Source of the DNA: CALRGE01 sp964360635
Lineage (GTDB): Bacteria > Patescibacteriota > Gracilibacteria > UBA1369 > 2-02-FULL-48-14
NCBI GenBank assembly: GCA_964360635.1
Contig: CAYHXO010000020.1
Coordinates: 1 to 27,446 of the forward strand
Reading direction: 5' to 3'
Length of the DNA stretch: 27,446 nt
Shown here in pieces: positions 15,273 through 23,831 of the stretch (position 1 is its first letter; every line of letters begins with the position of its first letter). The position numbers and the translations under genes were made by a program. Under the pieces are notes generated by a model. The model worked only from the letters and a program-made list of their open reading frames with translations. It did not search any database and was not told where the DNA came from.

Positions 15273-17709
15273 AAACATCACTAATCGCTTTAGCTCCATA
15301 TATGGCCAAATTAGGTAATAGTTTTTCTGTTTTGTCAACTTTTGGATCTTCCTGCTTCGCAATTAACGAGTTTATATACACTTGTGTGGTGGAAAGTGAC
15401 GCACAAATGTCCTTATTGTCAGTGAGTCCAAATTTTTCAACAAGGTTAAAGTATTCATTTAATTTTGTTACTGCAGGTTGCAATGTATCGGTTTTGTATC
15501 CTTCTACGTAAGAGGCCTGCCCACCAGATTGTATTGCACTAAAAATCTTTTTATTCACGTTTCTATATAAAGATAGACATGTATTTTCTTTTAGCTGTGC
15601 TATGTATGCTTGGCTTGATTCCTGTTTATTTATTTCTCGTTCAGTAAAGTTTATCAAATGGCCATCTTCAGTATCTGGAGATATAGTTACGTTATAAACA
15701 TAGCTTGGTGCTGTATTTGGATCGCTGGGTCTAGTCATTTCATATCTACGCCTTAGTGGCTTGATACTAAATGCCTCTAATAATTTACTTGAATCCAATA
15801 AAGATACCTTTTCTTTTTCTGTAATAGCATTGTCATTAGATTTCTTTATAAGAATCTCATGCAACCTAGTCGCTACTCCCCGAATACCATTTAAAGTCTC
15901 GCCATTTGGACCACTAATCGACTCCGTTGATGTATTTTTAAAATGAGTCAATAAACTAGTAGTAATTGCATTTAAATTATGCGATGCACCAATCAAATTG
16001 TCTACAGTTTGCAATCTTGGATCTGCCTGTATGTGGTTCGCTCTAGAAAGAACAGATTGGTAGTTATTATCAAACTTATCTGCCTTTTCTTGAGTACAAT
16101 CAGCTAAAAGCTTACCAAGTACATTGTCAGTCTGGCCAGTTGAGAAAATATTATTTTTTGAATTATTAGGATTTTCTCTACTCAAAGTATCATAGAGTGA
16201 CGTTACATTCCCGTGTGCGCCGTCAAATGTTGATTCTAAACTATGCTTGTCTTCATTTTTCTGATTACCGGCTTCGGACCAATATGGATCAATAGTTGTA
16301 ACATTATTACCTCTAGCTATTGCAATAGTCGCGTGCCCCATACTGTTATTTGTATTTTCAAACATCACCGTATCATCTAATGCATGGTTATCATTTCCAG
16401 GTTTCTTTGCAAGATTCTGTATTGTATCAAAAACAACCCGCGTAGCAGCAGCATAATGTCTACAAATACCTTTCTCTTTGTTCATAAGTAATTGATCAAT
16501 TGCTCTATTGTTTGCTGCAGTTTCTTCTTTAGGTGGAATAGCTCTTGCTTTACCATCAGGACCAAGGTGCAAACTACCCAAACTATCGATAACAATCTTA
16601 GCCGCCATTTCAACTGCAGCTTTTTCATCAATAGTTTTAATATCCTTTCCATTTTCAGTCAATTTTTTAATTATAAACTCATCAAATTTTACTGGTTCTG
16701 AAATTTCATAATTTACCTGTATTTTTTCACCAAGTGGTTTGATGTTATAAATACTTTCAGTTTTCCGATATAATCCTTTCCCTTTTTCAGCCATAATATA
16801 TTCGCCTTTTTCATTTTTTATATATTCACCTTTCCCTAGTTCAGTTTTTATATATCCAACTTTTTTATTTTCTCTTATTTTATAGGCTAAGGTCCCCTCT
16901 ACTGTTTTTTCAGCATCATAAGTATCATAAAACTCATCATTCTTTCTAATCACCATAGTTACTTCGTCCTTTCCTTCTTCTTGATAGACGAGAGATAATG
17001 ATCTTGGCTTTTGTTTATTTTGATTATCATGAGTATTGGGTTTAGTAGGATCTATCAGCTCATACTCTGGTAAGAATACTGGTTTCTTGGCAAGTTTTTT
17101 TGATTCGAGATGCTCAACTAGATCAGCAGCTTTTTCTGGTTGACTCTGTTTTTCACCTTCCTTTGTAGTATCAGTCGCTATGGCTTGAGTAACAGAATCA
17201 TATAATTTACTACCTTCATCAGCCACAGACTGAACTTTTTTTGTGAATGAATCATAAAGTGATTCTGGTTTTGGTTCAGGTGGCTTCTGGGCACCTGGCT
17301 CCACACTCTTGAAGGAATTTGATAGGAGTTTCTTTGTTGCTTCAACATCAGAGGCTTCTCGCCTATAGCCAACTTGACCGGACAGCATAGCAGTAAATGT
17401 TACCATCCATGCTTTTATTTGAGCATTTATTATCAATCTTTTCTCTGGCGTAAGCTCTGCCAAATCAGCAACATTTACCAATCTGCTAGTTTCGTTTTGA
17501 ATAAGTGTATTTAATGCGTCTTTGAAGGCTTTATCAAAGCCGGTATCATCACTAATTGCAGAAATACCGACATCGAACTTTGCAACTAAAGTATCACGCA
17601 AGGTATTCAGATCAGTCGATTCTTTCTTGAAATCAGCTTCAGCTTTGTTGTCATTTGTTTCTGCTGATTTATCCGGCAGGAGATCTGTATGTTTTGGAGA
17701 TTCACTCAT
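15250..17709 (-). CDS. Large TGL-domain protein (longer paralogue)
   Basis: Protein of 819 aa with no signal peptide. The first 140 residues are a conserved helical domain shared with the next gene upstream ('AKFDVGISAISDD', 'NETSRLVNVADL'). A Pro/Lys linker of about 90 residues follows, then a beta-rich region with four short repeats (about residues 283-318). The transglutaminase-like core has the likely triad Cys416, His459, Asp474, in 'GICRHYAAATRV', 'MGHATIAIARG' and 'TIDPYW'. The remaining 340 residues are mostly helical. I recognise no named family for the whole. It is a tandem duplicate of 17724-19811, 14 nt away, in one operon. Intracellular protease or cross-linking activity is possible but untested. 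Confidence 0.85.
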   Translation of the reverse strand: MSESPKHTDLLPDKSAETNDNKAEADFKKESTDLNTLRDTLVAKFDVGISAISDDTGFDKAFKDALNTLIQNETSRLVNVADLAELTPEKRLIINAQIKAWMVTFTAMLSGQVGYRREASDVEATKKLLSNSFKSVEPGAQKPPEPKPESLYDSFTKKVQSVADEGSKLYDSVTQAIATDTTKEGEKQSQPEKAADLVEHLESKKLAKKPVFLPEYELIDPTKPNTHDNQNKQKPRSLSLVYQEEGKDEVTMVIRKNDEFYDTYDAEKTVEGTLAYKIRENKKVGYIKTELGKGEYIKNEKGEYIMAEKGKGLYRKTESIYNIKPLGEKIQVNYEISEPVKFDEFIIKKLTENGKDIKTIDEKAAVEMAAKIVIDSLGSLHLGPDGKARAIPPKEETAANNRAIDQLLMNKEKGICRHYAAATRVVFDTIQNLAKKPGNDNHALDDTVMFENTNNSMGHATIAIARGNNVTTIDPYWSEAGNQKNEDKHSLESTFDGAHGNVTSLYDTLSRENPNNSKNNIFSTGQTDNVLGKLLADCTQEKADKFDNNYQSVLSRANHIQADPRLQTVDNLIGASHNLNAITTSLLTHFKNTSTESISGPNGETLNGIRGVATRLHEILIKKSNDNAITEKEKVSLLDSSKLLEAFSIKPLRRRYEMTRPSDPNTAPSYVYNVTISPDTEDGHLINFTEREINKQESSQAYIAQLKENTCLSLYRNVNKKIFSAIQSGGQASYVEGYKTDTLQPAVTKLNEYFNLVEKFGLTDNKDICASLSTTQVYINSLIAKQEDPKVDKTEKLLPNLAIYGAKAISDVFKEHKVT
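16756..16863 (-). repeat. Short tandem peptide repeats inside the TGL protein
   Basis: About 36 codons encode four imperfect copies of a Gly-x-Tyr-(Ile/Arg)-Lys-x-Glu-(Leu/Lys)-Gly-Lys unit, 8-11 residues each. The paralogue at 17724-19811 lacks this block at the same place, between 'AxKIR' and the 'Q(V)NY' strand, so it looks like an expansion in one copy. Confidence 0.6.
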
Positions 17710-17723
17710 GATATTAGATTAAT

Positions 17724-19811
17724 TTAGGTCAAATGTGCAAGGAACACTCCGTGAATTGCTTCAGCACCGTATTTTGCCATTTTTGTAAGTGTTGTACCTT
17801 GAATTATTTTCTCAATACTTTTGGCAGTACCTTGCAAACGCTGAGTAATATTCTCATTTGTACTTATGCCAAATTTTTCAATTAATGAGAAATATTCAGC
17901 TAATTTTGTTTTGGCCGGGTTGAGAGTTTTAGTTTCATATGAATCAATACTTTCTTGATCACTTTGCACCCCTTGGTCAATCCGTAAGCCAATTGCGACT
18001 GCATTATTAAGTACGGCGTATACTCCAGGATATAATTTTTCTGCGGTTCTAATTTTTAATTTTTCTTTATACCCATCACTCAAATCAGGGTTTTTTAATT
18101 CATCCTCTATAGATTTTAAAAGTATTTCATCTCCCTTATCTGTACGTGGATTAAATGTATAGCTTGGGTGTTCCTTATACAGATCAAGTGAGCTATATGT
18201 TGCATCTAATCTTTTACCTATTGGTCGGAGTACAAACGCAGATAAAGATCGGTCAGCGAATTTTAAAGATTCGAGTTCTTTCGAATCGTCTGTGCTAAGA
18301 ATTTTTTCTTGTATTACTTTATTTAGCACAACCCCAATTTGCAAAATGCTTTCTAGCATTAGCTTGTAAACTGGCGCAATATTGAAGGTTTCAACTCCTA
18401 TACATTTATTTAAAATGTCTGTAGATATTATACCTAATTCTTCGCTAACCTTTGTTAATTTCTCAGGAGTTTGCAAACTTTCTCTACACGAGATTTGATC
18501 AGCCTTATATATAACCGTTTGCAATTGATCATCTATTTCAGAAATGTTTGTAACTTTTGAAACATCCTTACCAAACTGATCCATAACTTGTTCTGAATGA
18601 CCTGCATCGAAAATTTTGTTTTCAGGATGAGCAGAATCATTCTTACTAAGTGTAGAATATAGTGATGTTACATTTGAATGTTTACCGTCAAAAGTTGAAT
18701 CTAAACTATCTTGTTTTACACTTCCATCTTCATTCTTTTTTGCCCAATATGTATCAATTGTAGTAACGTTATTGCCTCTTGCTATACCAAGTGTTGCGTG
18801 TGCAATTGCCGGATTTGTATTTTCAAATACAACCGTATCTTTAAGATTTGTATTACTATTTTTCTCTGCTAATGTTTGGATTTGTTCAAATACAACCTTT
18901 GTTGCAGCTGTAAAATGACGACAACACGCATTCATGCCAGTCATAATAAGTTTATCAATTGGAGTTGTATCACTTGGGCTTGCTCCTGAACTTTTTGCTT
19001 CCTTTAAATGTTTTTTGACAATATTTGCTGATGCCTCAACGGCTCCTTGTTCAGTTAATGTGCTAATATTATTTTTCCCATTTGGCTCCTTTGCCAACTC
19101 TTTCAAAATAAAGTCATTAAATGCAGTTGGATTTCCAATTGAGTAATTAACCTGCATTTTTCCTTCCAGATAAGGTATTTTATATAAATCTTTACTGTTT
19201 CTAATTTTACCAGCCAAAGTGCCAGGTGCCGTTTCGCCTGTAGAATTATAAAATTCTTCATTTGACTTAATCACCATTCTGTCACCAGTCCTGCCTTCTT
19301 GTTGGTAATCAATAGTTAGCGATTTCATCTTTTCTCCATCCTTACTTACTTCAAAACCTAATTTTGCAGGTTTTATTGTCTCAATGGGTTTTTCTATAAC
19401 AGGCTCCACACTTTTAAAGGAATTTGGGAGGAGTTTCATTGTTGCATGAACATCAGATACATCTCTTCTGTAACCAACTTGTGTGGATAAAATTGCATTA
19501 AAAGTAAGCATCCATGATTTTATTGCTGCGGTAATTCCGGCTTTTTTTTCAGGAGTAAGTTCTTTCAAATCAGCAACATTCACCATTCTACTCGTTTCGT
19601 TTTGAATAATCGTATTTAAGGCATCATTGAAGGCTTTTTTAAAACCAACATCATCACTGATGGCAGAAATTCCAACATCGAATTTTGCAACGAGATTGTC
19701 ACGCAATTGATATAAATCGGACTCTTTTTTGAAATCTGACTCAGCTTTATTATCTTTTATTTCTGCTGGAGCATCTTTCTGTACATCAGTGTGTTGGATT
19801 GTCTCGCTCAT
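17724..19811 (-). CDS. Large TGL-domain protein (shorter paralogue)
   Basis: Protein of 695 aa. It shares with the downstream 819-aa protein the N-terminal helical domain, the beta-rich middle and the transglutaminase-like core; the triad is Cys297 (in 'ACCRHFTAAT'), His338 ('IAHATLGIARG') and Asp353 ('TIDTYW'). The spacing of Cys to His (41) and His to Asp (15) nearly equals that of the paralogue (43, 15) and the vWA-TGL protein (42, 15). It lacks the long linker and the short peptide repeats. Its start overlaps the preceding coiled-coil gene by 4 nt (ATGA), so the three are probably translated from one mRNA. No export signal. Confidence 0.85.
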   Translation of the reverse strand: MSETIQHTDVQKDAPAEIKDNKAESDFKKESDLYQLRDNLVAKFDVGISAISDDVGFKKAFNDALNTIIQNETSRMVNVADLKELTPEKKAGITAAIKSWMLTFNAILSTQVGYRRDVSDVHATMKLLPNSFKSVEPVIEKPIETIKPAKLGFEVSKDGEKMKSLTIDYQQEGRTGDRMVIKSNEEFYNSTGETAPGTLAGKIRNSKDLYKIPYLEGKMQVNYSIGNPTAFNDFILKELAKEPNGKNNISTLTEQGAVEASANIVKKHLKEAKSSGASPSDTTPIDKLIMTGMNACCRHFTAATKVVFEQIQTLAEKNSNTNLKDTVVFENTNPAIAHATLGIARGNNVTTIDTYWAKKNEDGSVKQDSLDSTFDGKHSNVTSLYSTLSKNDSAHPENKIFDAGHSEQVMDQFGKDVSKVTNISEIDDQLQTVIYKADQISCRESLQTPEKLTKVSEELGIISTDILNKCIGVETFNIAPVYKLMLESILQIGVVLNKVIQEKILSTDDSKELESLKFADRSLSAFVLRPIGKRLDATYSSLDLYKEHPSYTFNPRTDKGDEILLKSIEDELKNPDLSDGYKEKLKIRTAEKLYPGVYAVLNNAVAIGLRIDQGVQSDQESIDSYETKTLNPAKTKLAEYFSLIEKFGISTNENITQRLQGTAKSIEKIIQGTTLTKMAKYGAEAIHGVFLAHLT

Positions 19812-20125
19812 CTGGCATTTTTAAGAGATTCATCAAGGTTCTGAAGCTCGATTTCTTCCTTAGATTTTTCTTTTGCTTCAATCTCAGTGCTGGCTTTTTT
19901 GAAGAATTGCTTCGAGAGATTTTTCATATCTACTGAAAGTTTTTGGTAAGATTCAGCTTTAATTTTATCTACTTCCTCGGCAAGTTTTTTTTCGGCATCA
20001 TTCAAAAGGCCCAGCAATTCTGACTGCTGTTGGTCGTTCATTTTATCCAAGTTTTGGAGTAGAAAGTTTTTATCTTCCTGTTCCAAAATTGAATTCTGAA
20101 TTTTTGTTTTTATTTCTTCTATCAT
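19808..20125 (-). CDS. Small coiled-coil protein leading the TGL operon
   Basis: Protein of 105 aa, rich in Glu, Lys, Leu and Gln with heptad-like spacing throughout; almost certainly a helical coiled coil. No family recognised. It is the first gene of the operon with the two TGL proteins, and its stop overlaps the next start (ATGA), so it may be a partner or inhibitor of them (inference from context). A good promoter precedes it at 20149-20177, and there is no Shine-Dalgarno. Confidence 0.75.
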   Translation of the reverse strand: MIEEIKTKIQNSILEQEDKNFLLQNLDKMNDQQQSELLGLLNDAEKKLAEEVDKIKAESYQKLSVDMKNLSKQFFKKASTEIEAKEKSKEEIELQNLDESLKNAR

Positions 20126-20148
20126 GCCATACGTAAAAATATCTCGTA

Positions 20149-20177
20149 ATTATAGCACGAAAAGGGTAATTTTTAAA
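20149..20177 (-). promoter_or_regulatory. Promoter of the coiled-coil/TGL operon
   Basis: Read on the minus strand: a weak -35 TTAAAA (20172-20177), a 17-nt spacer, perfect TATAAT (20149-20154). The predicted leader is about 17 nt before the ATG at 20125. Confidence 0.55.
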
Positions 20178-20179
20178 GC

Positions 20180-20671
20180 CTACTTCTTCTTTTTTACTAC
20201 TTTCTTTGCTACAGCTTTAGAAGCTTTTCTTTTTGGTGCAGCTTTTGCAGTAGATTTAGCTGGAGATTTTGGACCAACTTTTTTCTCAATAAGATCTTTT
20301 TGTTCAGATACGTATTTTGCAACAGTATCCTTGAACATTTCTGCCTTATGAGTTGCTTTATTAAGTAGATCATCAAGTTCTGCACGTTTAATATGAGCTA
20401 CATCTGCAGCTTTGTCTTTTGCTTTATCCATTGCCTCAAGAACTGATGGATTTTTAGCGATGCCAACAATCATATCAACAATTTCCTCACCCATAACAGC
20501 CAAATCCTTCACTAGGCCTTTTGTATCGCCTTGAGTTAATTTTTTTCTGATTTTCTTTCCCTCTTCCGGTGCGAATAAGATTCCTGAAAGTGCTCCGGTG
20601 ATAAGTCCTAATCCTAATGCGATCTTTCCAGCTTTGTTAGCCATGGTGGTGTGTTGGTTAGTTTTATTCAC
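20180..20671 (-). CDS. YtxH-like protein with lysine/alanine-rich tail
   Basis: Protein of 163 aa. 'GKIALGLGLITGALSGILFAPEEGKKIRKKL' (about residues 14-44; read as segments) is a glycine-rich membrane helix followed by the 'APxxGKKxR' motif typical of YtxH proteins, small membrane-anchored proteins often linked to stress or envelope functions. The middle is amphipathic helix; the last 28 residues are Lys/Ala-rich like histone H1-type or ribosomal tails. The frame opens with GTG at 20671 overlapping the maf stop (GTGA), but the ATG at 20644 (MANKAGK) gives the usual YtxH N-terminus and is an equally good start. The tail is nearly the same as that of S20, encoded nearby on the other strand. Confidence 0.75.
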   Translation of the reverse strand: MNKTNQHTTMANKAGKIALGLGLITGALSGILFAPEEGKKIRKKLTQGDTKGLVKDLAVMGEEIVDMIVGIAKNPSVLEAMDKAKDKAADVAHIKRAELDDLLNKATHKAEMFKDTVAKYVSEQKDLIEKKVGPKSPAKSTAKAAPKRKASKAVAKKVVKKKK

Positions 20672-21255
20672 TGTACAATATCGAGTAGGCTCGTGTCAAA
20701 ATCCTTTAACATCAGGTTTAAACGGTAGATAGGAAGACCCACAACATTGAAGTAATCGCCGTCAAAACCTTTTATGAAAATAGAGGCCAAACCTTGAGCT
20801 GCGTATGCGGCGGCTTTGTCAGTCCATTCGTTGTGTTTAAGATAGGAATGGATTTCATCATCAGTTAGTGGCAAAAATGTGATTTTTGTAGATTCGATGT
20901 AGGTAGATTTTTTCTTGTTTGTGATCAAGCAAAGACCAGAAAGAACTTCATGAGTATTTCCTTGAAGTATTTGAAGCATTCTGAAGGCATCATCGTAATC
21001 TTTTGGCTTTTCAAGAATATGATCATCAAGTGCCCCGACTGTATCAACTCCTAAAACAATTGCGTCCGGAAATTTTTCAGCGATTTCTTCAGCTTTTCCA
21101 ATGGCATTTCTTAAAACAAGATCATGAGCCGCTAGATTTTCTGTATTTTTTTCCGAGAAATTTACAGACGGACAAACCTTAAATTTCAAACCAATTGCAG
21201 ATAAAAGTTCCTGTCGACGAGGGCTTGATGAGGCTAGAATGAATTCTTTTTGCAT
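20668..21255 (-). CDS. maf: Maf-like nucleoside triphosphate pyrophosphatase
   Basis: Protein of 195 aa, the usual length. Maf proteins hydrolyse non-canonical or pyrimidine nucleoside triphosphates to monophosphates and have been tied to septum control. The N-terminal 'LASSSPRRQELL', the 'VLGVDTVG' strand with the catalytic Asp, 'LEKPKDYDDA' and 'WTDKAAAYAAQG' are all family motifs. An overlapping divergent promoter is shared with rpsT: a TATAAT on the minus strand at 21267-21272 lies 11 nt before the ATG, so the mRNA would be almost leaderless. The stop overlaps the YtxH-like gene. Confidence 0.93.
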   Translation of the reverse strand: MQKEFILASSSPRRQELLSAIGLKFKVCPSVNFSEKNTENLAAHDLVLRNAIGKAEEIAEKFPDAIVLGVDTVGALDDHILEKPKDYDDAFRMLQILQGNTHEVLSGLCLITNKKKSTYIESTKITFLPLTDDEIHSYLKHNEWTDKAAAYAAQGLASIFIKGFDGDYFNVVGLPIYRLNLMLKDFDTSLLDIVQ

Positions 21256-21261
21256 TTTGCT

Positions 21262-21290
21262 TTGACATTATAAGGTTTAGCCACTATATT
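21262..21290 (+). promoter_or_regulatory. Promoter of rpsT
   Basis: Perfect TTGACA (21262-21267), a 17-nt spacer, TATATT (21285-21290). The leader is about 30 nt, the longest readable in the window. The maf -10 (minus strand, 21267-21272) overlaps this -35, so the two divergent promoters should compete for polymerase. Confidence 0.8.
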
Positions 21291-21326
21291 TTACGGGAAT
21301 TTTTCAGACAACCCAACTAATTTCAT

Positions 21327-21692
21327 ATGCCAATCATAAAATCAGCAAAGAAGAGAGTATTACAAACTGCAAAAAAACAGAAGAGAAACTATTCTGTTAG
21401 AGCTGTTTTAAAAAAAGCAATTAAGGAACTTCTAGAGCTTACAAAAGCTGGGAAGAAAGATGAAGCTGAGAAATTATTGCCAGGTGCATATAAAATTGTT
21501 GATACTGCTGCAAAAAAGAAAATTTTGAACAGAAAAACTGCAAATAGAAGAAAGGCAATGCTTGCAAAAGCGATTGCAAATGCAGGTAAAGCAAAAACTG
21601 AAGTAGTTGCAAAAAAGACTACAGCTCCAAAGGCAAAGAAAGTTGCAGTAAAAGCAGTAGCTAAGAAAGTTGTAGCGAAGAAGAAGAAATAA
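21327..21692 (+). CDS. rpsT: 30S ribosomal protein S20 with C-terminal basic extension
   Basis: Protein of 121 aa. The first 88 residues are S20: 'MPIIKSAKKRVLQ' then long helices ending in 'LNRKTANRRKAMLAKAIA', which bind 16S rRNA in the body of the small subunit. S20 is normally about 85-90 aa; the last 30 residues here are a Lys/Ala/Val-rich extension ending in 'KKVVAKKKK'. The same type of tail is found on the neighbouring YtxH-like protein. A strong promoter precedes it. The stop lies 2 nt from the convergent gene's stop, with no terminator visible. Confidence 0.95.
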   Translation: MPIIKSAKKRVLQTAKKQKRNYSVRAVLKKAIKELLELTKAGKKDEAEKLLPGAYKIVDTAAKKKILNRKTANRRKAMLAKAIANAGKAKTEVVAKKTTAPKAKKVAVKAVAKKVVAKKKK

Positions 21693-21694
21693 TT

Positions 21695-21943
21695 TTATTT
21701 CTCGAATACTTTGTAGACCTTTTGTTTTGTTGTACCTCTTGTTGCTTTAACTTCCACTTCAGTTTCGACATAGGCAAAATCTACTGCAGGTTTTTTGTTA
21801 TTTGCTCGTAATTCAGCAACATATGTATCAAAATCTTCTTTTTCGGTTTCTTTGAAAGTTTTGGTTTCACGAAAATTTAAATTTTTTAGATTCTGAATAC
21901 GATAATCATTGATAGGATTATTCCTCGGCCTCAAATACGTCAT
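21695..21943 (-). CDS. Small hypothetical protein
   Basis: Protein of 82 aa with no recognised family: a basic N-terminus ('TYLRPRNNP'), then a charged helix and a C-terminal half with beta-strand character and many Lys/Glu/Val. No signal peptide or membrane segment. A good promoter (21963-21990) supports expression; the gene ends 2 nt from rpsT on the other strand. Confidence 0.6.
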   Translation of the reverse strand: MTYLRPRNNPINDYRIQNLKNLNFRETKTFKETEKEDFDTYVAELRANNKKPAVDFAYVETEVEVKATRGTTKQKVYKVFEK

Positions 21944-21962
21944 AATTAAAAGATTAGACGTG

Positions 21963-21990
21963 AATATACATCAAATATTTGTGGATTCAA
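21963..21990 (-). promoter_or_regulatory. Promoter of the 21695-21943 gene
   Basis: Read on the minus strand: TTGAAT (21985-21990), a 16-nt spacer, TATATT (21963-21968). The leader would be about 13 nt. Confidence 0.55.
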
Positions 21991-21994
21991 GAGA

Positions 21995-22258
21995 TTATGG
22001 AAATTCCGTTCGGCCGACCCAAAGTGGAAGAACAAGAAAATGATGAATCAAATCTGAGAAAAAAAGAGCGGTTCCCAAAATAAGAACTGTTTCGTTTTGA
22101 ATCAGCATCATTACGAGCCCAATATATCCGTGATGGATTCTGATTTTATATGGAGATTTGATTTTTTTATATTTTTCTTTTATTGATCCGAAGAAAAACC
22201 GCCCAAGAATGGTTGCAGATTCAATTATTAATGTGAGAACTATGACTTTAAGAATCAT
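21995..22258 (-). CDS. Small membrane protein with paired histidines
   Basis: Protein of 87 aa. One hydrophobic helix spans about residues 2-20 and one or two more span about 45-80, separated by a basic loop 'KEKYKKIKSPYK'. Two His-His pairs, in 'RIHHGYIG' and 'DLIHHFLVLP', lie at the membrane-facing ends of the second part and could bind a metal or haem (inference). I do not recognise a named family. The start overlaps the end of the PIF1 gene by 11 nt, so the two are probably cotranscribed. Confidence 0.65.
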   Translation of the reverse strand: MILKVIVLTLIIESATILGRFFFGSIKEKYKKIKSPYKIRIHHGYIGLVMMLIQNETVLILGTALFFSDLIHHFLVLPLWVGRTEFP

Positions 22259-23825
22259 ACGGCGCTTTAAACTGTAAAATTCGGTCTACTCGGAATGTTC
22301 TATTTTCACGCCTTTCCATGCAATATGCCTCAAGACCAGGAAATGTTTTGCCCAAGTAAGTCATTGGTCCAACTCGAACAGGCTTAATGCTTCTGCGAGA
22401 TTTACTGTCATTTGCTTTCAGATAAACGATATCCATCACCTTTCCGGATTCAATTGCAGATTCTATCAGACTGATTTTATCTTCAATTGGCATCTGACGT
22501 TCAGATTCTTGATACTGAAATTGTGTGACGAATTTTACAATATCAAGATCCATCCAAATGTGCTGCTTTAAGATTGGTTTGCGAAGAATCAGTCCTTCAA
22601 AAGATGTGCAACGGCTTATGGCTACGTAAACTTGACCATGTGTAAAAGTGCCACGACCTATATCAACGACCACATTATCAAATGTTTTACCCTGACTTTT
22701 ATGTATTGTAACCGCCCATGCAAGGCGAATTGGATATTGAGTGAATGAGCCAATACTCTCAGCATTAAGCTGCGAAGTTTTTTTATCTAAAAGATAACGA
22801 TAAACCTCCCAAGTATATTTTGAAACTTCGACAGTTTGACCTGAATTTAGCTTTACAATCAAGAAATCCTCGCCAGAATCAGGATCAGTTTGGATATCTG
22901 TAATTTTCCCCACGCTACCATTCACCCATCGTTTTCCCGTGTCGTTGTTTAACATCATTACTTGGGCTCCGATTTTTAGATCTAGCTCTACTGCCGTAGG
23001 CAGGTGTTTGGAGTCGAAATTACCAGAAATGGAGCCGGAATAATTTCTGATTTTTGCCTTTAAAGTTGATAATTTTTTTTGATTTAATTCGTCTGCGGCG
23101 GCGTTTGTTGTGGTTAGAGTTATGTAGAATTTTTCACTTTTATTTTCGTCAAAATCAGGTGAGAATCTTTTGTTTAGTTGTGTGATATCAGCATCTTCAA
23201 CACTGTTATTTCTAATTTTATTTAGCAATTCAATAAAATCAGAATCTTTTTGTCGGTAAATTTTCTCCAACTCAACAAATTCCATTGGAAGATCTTGCAT
23301 TACTTCCGCGCTGAAAAAATATGGAGTTGAATAATGAGTTTTGAAAAGCTCTTTTTCATCACTAGTTACTACTGGAGGAAGTTGATACAGATCACCAATA
23401 AAAATCATCTGTAGACCACCGAATGGCCTCGTACTTTTTAGGTGAAATCTTAGAGCTATATCAATATTATCCATCATATCTGCACGGACCATTGAAACCT
23501 CATCTATAACAATTGTTTCAAGATGACGAAGCATTTCAAGAAACTTTTTCGGTGTTTTAGCATTATGCAGAGTTTCAGGAGTGACATGTGGTGGAAATTT
23601 AAAAAAAGAGTGAATTGTTTGACCTTTCACATTTAAGGCAGCCACACCAGTTGGAGCTAGCACGACCACCTGTTTTTTTGTATTTTCCCGGAAATATTGA
23701 AGTAGAGTTGATTTACCCGTTCCAGCCTTACCTGTTATGAATAGGTGTTTTTTTGTTTGGTTCAGAAGTTTGATTGCTCGCTCAAAGTCTTCATTGATTT
23801 CTATGGTGGCGGTTTTTTTTGACAT
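22248..23825 (-). CDS. PIF1/RecD-like superfamily 1 helicase with C-terminal WYL-like domain
   Basis: Protein of 525 aa. Walker A GKAGTGKS (32-39), motif Ia 'APTGVAA', motif II 'VIDEVSM' (Asp108-Glu109), motif III 'GDLYQLPPV' (144-152), motif V 'VTIHKSQGKTFD' and motif VI 'VAISRC' are in the order of PIF1-like 5'-3' DNA helicases. The last 70 residues ('IESAIESGKVMDIVYLKA' ... 'LEAYCMERRENRTFRVDRI', parts) look like a WYL domain, which senses nucleic acid or ligands in other proteins; PIF1-WYL fusions are known in other bacteria. A near-perfect promoter lies directly upstream and would give a leaderless mRNA. Confidence 0.92.
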   Translation of the reverse strand: MSKKTATIEINEDFERAIKLLNQTKKHLFITGKAGTGKSTLLQYFRENTKKQVVVLAPTGVAALNVKGQTIHSFFKFPPHVTPETLHNAKTPKKFLEMLRHLETIVIDEVSMVRADMMDNIDIALRFHLKSTRPFGGLQMIFIGDLYQLPPVVTSDEKELFKTHYSTPYFFSAEVMQDLPMEFVELEKIYRQKDSDFIELLNKIRNNSVEDADITQLNKRFSPDFDENKSEKFYITLTTTNAAADELNQKKLSTLKAKIRNYSGSISGNFDSKHLPTAVELDLKIGAQVMMLNNDTGKRWVNGSVGKITDIQTDPDSGEDFLIVKLNSGQTVEVSKYTWEVYRYLLDKKTSQLNAESIGSFTQYPIRLAWAVTIHKSQGKTFDNVVVDIGRGTFTHGQVYVAISRCTSFEGLILRKPILKQHIWMDLDIVKFVTQFQYQESERQMPIEDKISLIESAIESGKVMDIVYLKANDSKSRRSIKPVRVGPMTYLGKTFPGLEAYCMERRENRTFRVDRILQFKAPYDS

Positions 23826-23831
23826 GCACAG

